Shown one piece after another: positions 63,328 to 64,000 of a stretch of 64,000 bases of DNA. Below the pieces are notes generated by a model. That model searched no databases. It was not told where the DNA came from and saw only the letters and a program-made list of their open reading frames with translations. The DNA lies in NCBI GenBank assembly GCA_977006965.1, contig OZ345370.1:2356001-2420000 (forward strand), in the 5' to 3' direction. Source of the DNA: Phymatolithon calcareum (taxonomy: Eukaryota > Rhodophyta > Florideophyceae > Hapalidiales). Each line of letters starts with the position of its first letter. Positions within the stretch are counted from its first letter, which is position 1. The position numbers were made by a program, and so were the translations under genes.

Positions 63328-64000
63328 ATGGAGCCATTTGGGCAATGTGGTGAAATATTTGGGAATACTCTTGAAATAGGGAGGCACATCGGACGGCGCC
63401 ACAGAAGCGCTGGTGCAACTGACGCCAACGCGTCAATGCCCCCATTTGGTGCGAACGACAATGAGGGGTTGCAGAGTTCCGACTTTGTCGATCAGGAAGG
63501 TCAAGGCGATGATCTTTTCGCGGACACACCCGACATCCCTGCGGCGGATGGCCTGCTTCCGTCCCATGTCATCGCCGATGAGGTTTTTAATTTTTACAAC
63601 AGTTTTGGGGACAAATCGACACCCGCGTTTTCAGACCAGGAAAATTTATGTCCTTCCTTGCATATGCTGTCCCCACAAGGTATAATACTTCTCGACTTTT
63701 GTTGTTCACGAATGTACACTCAGAGGGAGATAAGTGAGCATTTTGATCTACATGTCAGACTCTCGGAAGCAGGGAGCTCCACCTGTCCAAATGAGTTCTC
63801 GTCCCAGTTTCCGACAAAAGCGCAATTTGTCGACTATGTATCAAGAGTGCGGCGCAAGTTCGTCGCTTGCCAAGGCTGGAACGTTGCAAAAATACGGACA
63901 CCTCTTGGAGAGAATAACACCGGTGTTTACAGATGTGTGGCAAAACTGGTTGTTAGTGAGATACAAAAGGCTGGAGGGGTTCAATCAATCATCCCGTTTC
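63328..64000 (+). CDS. ORF open at the window edge, at least 224 codons, unknown
   Basis: From the ATG at 63328 the plus-strand frame is open to the last base of the window (in-frame stop upstream at 63211). The N-terminal 110 residues are acidic and low-complexity; then LLDFCCSRMYTQREISEHFDLH resembles a degenerate C2H2-type finger (two Cys, two His); then a well-ordered segment, TKAQFVDYVSRVRRKFVACQGWNVAKIRTPLGENNTG in pieces, with alternating charges. The composition differs from the ABC-F fragment nearby. A tttttcag word just before the ATG (ending 63318) could be a splice acceptor. I do not recognise the family; a transposon protein N-terminus is possible. 3' end missing. Confidence 0.5.
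   Translation, partial: MEPFGQCGEIFGNTLEIGRHIGRRHRSAGATDANASMPPFGANDNEGLQSSDFVDQEGQGDDLFADTPDIPAADGLLPSHVIADEVFNFYNSFGDKSTPAFSDQENLCPSLHMLSPQGIILLDFCCSRMYTQREISEHFDLHVRLSEAGSSTCPNEFSSQFPTKAQFVDYVSRVRRKFVACQGWNVAKIRTPLGENNTGVYRCVAKLVVSEIQKAGGVQSIIPF

Overview
The window is eukaryotic nuclear DNA. Genes are short and mostly without introns, and they sit in one compact island (about 42.8-52.2 kb) surrounded by transposable elements of many classes. An RNA polymerase II subunit gene (RPB4), short GT-AG introns and the absence of any bacterial operon structure show that it is not prokaryotic. The mixture (nearly intron-free genes, a GC-rich gene island, AT-richer repeats, LTR elements with extra antisense ORFs) fits a florideophyte red alga of the Chondrus type. 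That assignment is inference only; no rRNA or organelle marker is present.

Layout. 0-8.4 kb: rearranged LINE debris (RT and APE-endonuclease fragments on both strands) and a broken unknown gene. 8.5-12 kb: a two-ORF element with a DIRS-like reverse transcriptase/RNase H and a 158-bp direct repeat behind it. 12-17.4 kb: little besides a pogo/Tc5-like transposase fragment. 17.6-24.7 kb: a Ty1/Copia element with 276-bp LTRs, a primer-binding site complementary to the anticodon arm of initiator tRNA-Met, a decayed gag-pol, and on the opposite strand an ORF region whose start copies the histone H3 N-terminal tail. 27.7-37.3 kb: a full-length Ty3/Gypsy chromovirus with 410-bp LTRs and a 5-bp target duplication; it also has a convergent antisense ORF beside its 3' LTR. 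37.9-42.6 kb: two different LINEs, one interrupted by an 807-bp hAT deletion derivative, the other by an 800-bp A-tailed retro-insertion.

42.8-52.2 kb is the host gene island: a repeat-containing membrane protein, two tandem TLDc-domain paralogues, a TrmB-like methyltransferase with one 83-bp intron, RPB4, and a divergently placed protein with a possible organelle-targeting N-terminus. 52.8-53.9 kb is an array of long hairpins. 55.2-57.8 kb is an intact-looking autonomous hAT element with perfect 8-bp target duplications. 58-61.6 kb holds hAT and LINE relics and a spliced ABC-F ATPase fragment. An ORF open at the right edge (63.3-64 kb) is partial.

The most unusual observations are the histone H3 tail look-alike inside a Copia element, the same convergent antisense-ORF layout in both LTR superfamilies, and a Tudor-like domain inserted in the RNase H domain of a LINE family. 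All identifications come from reading translations and repeats by eye; no database search was made.
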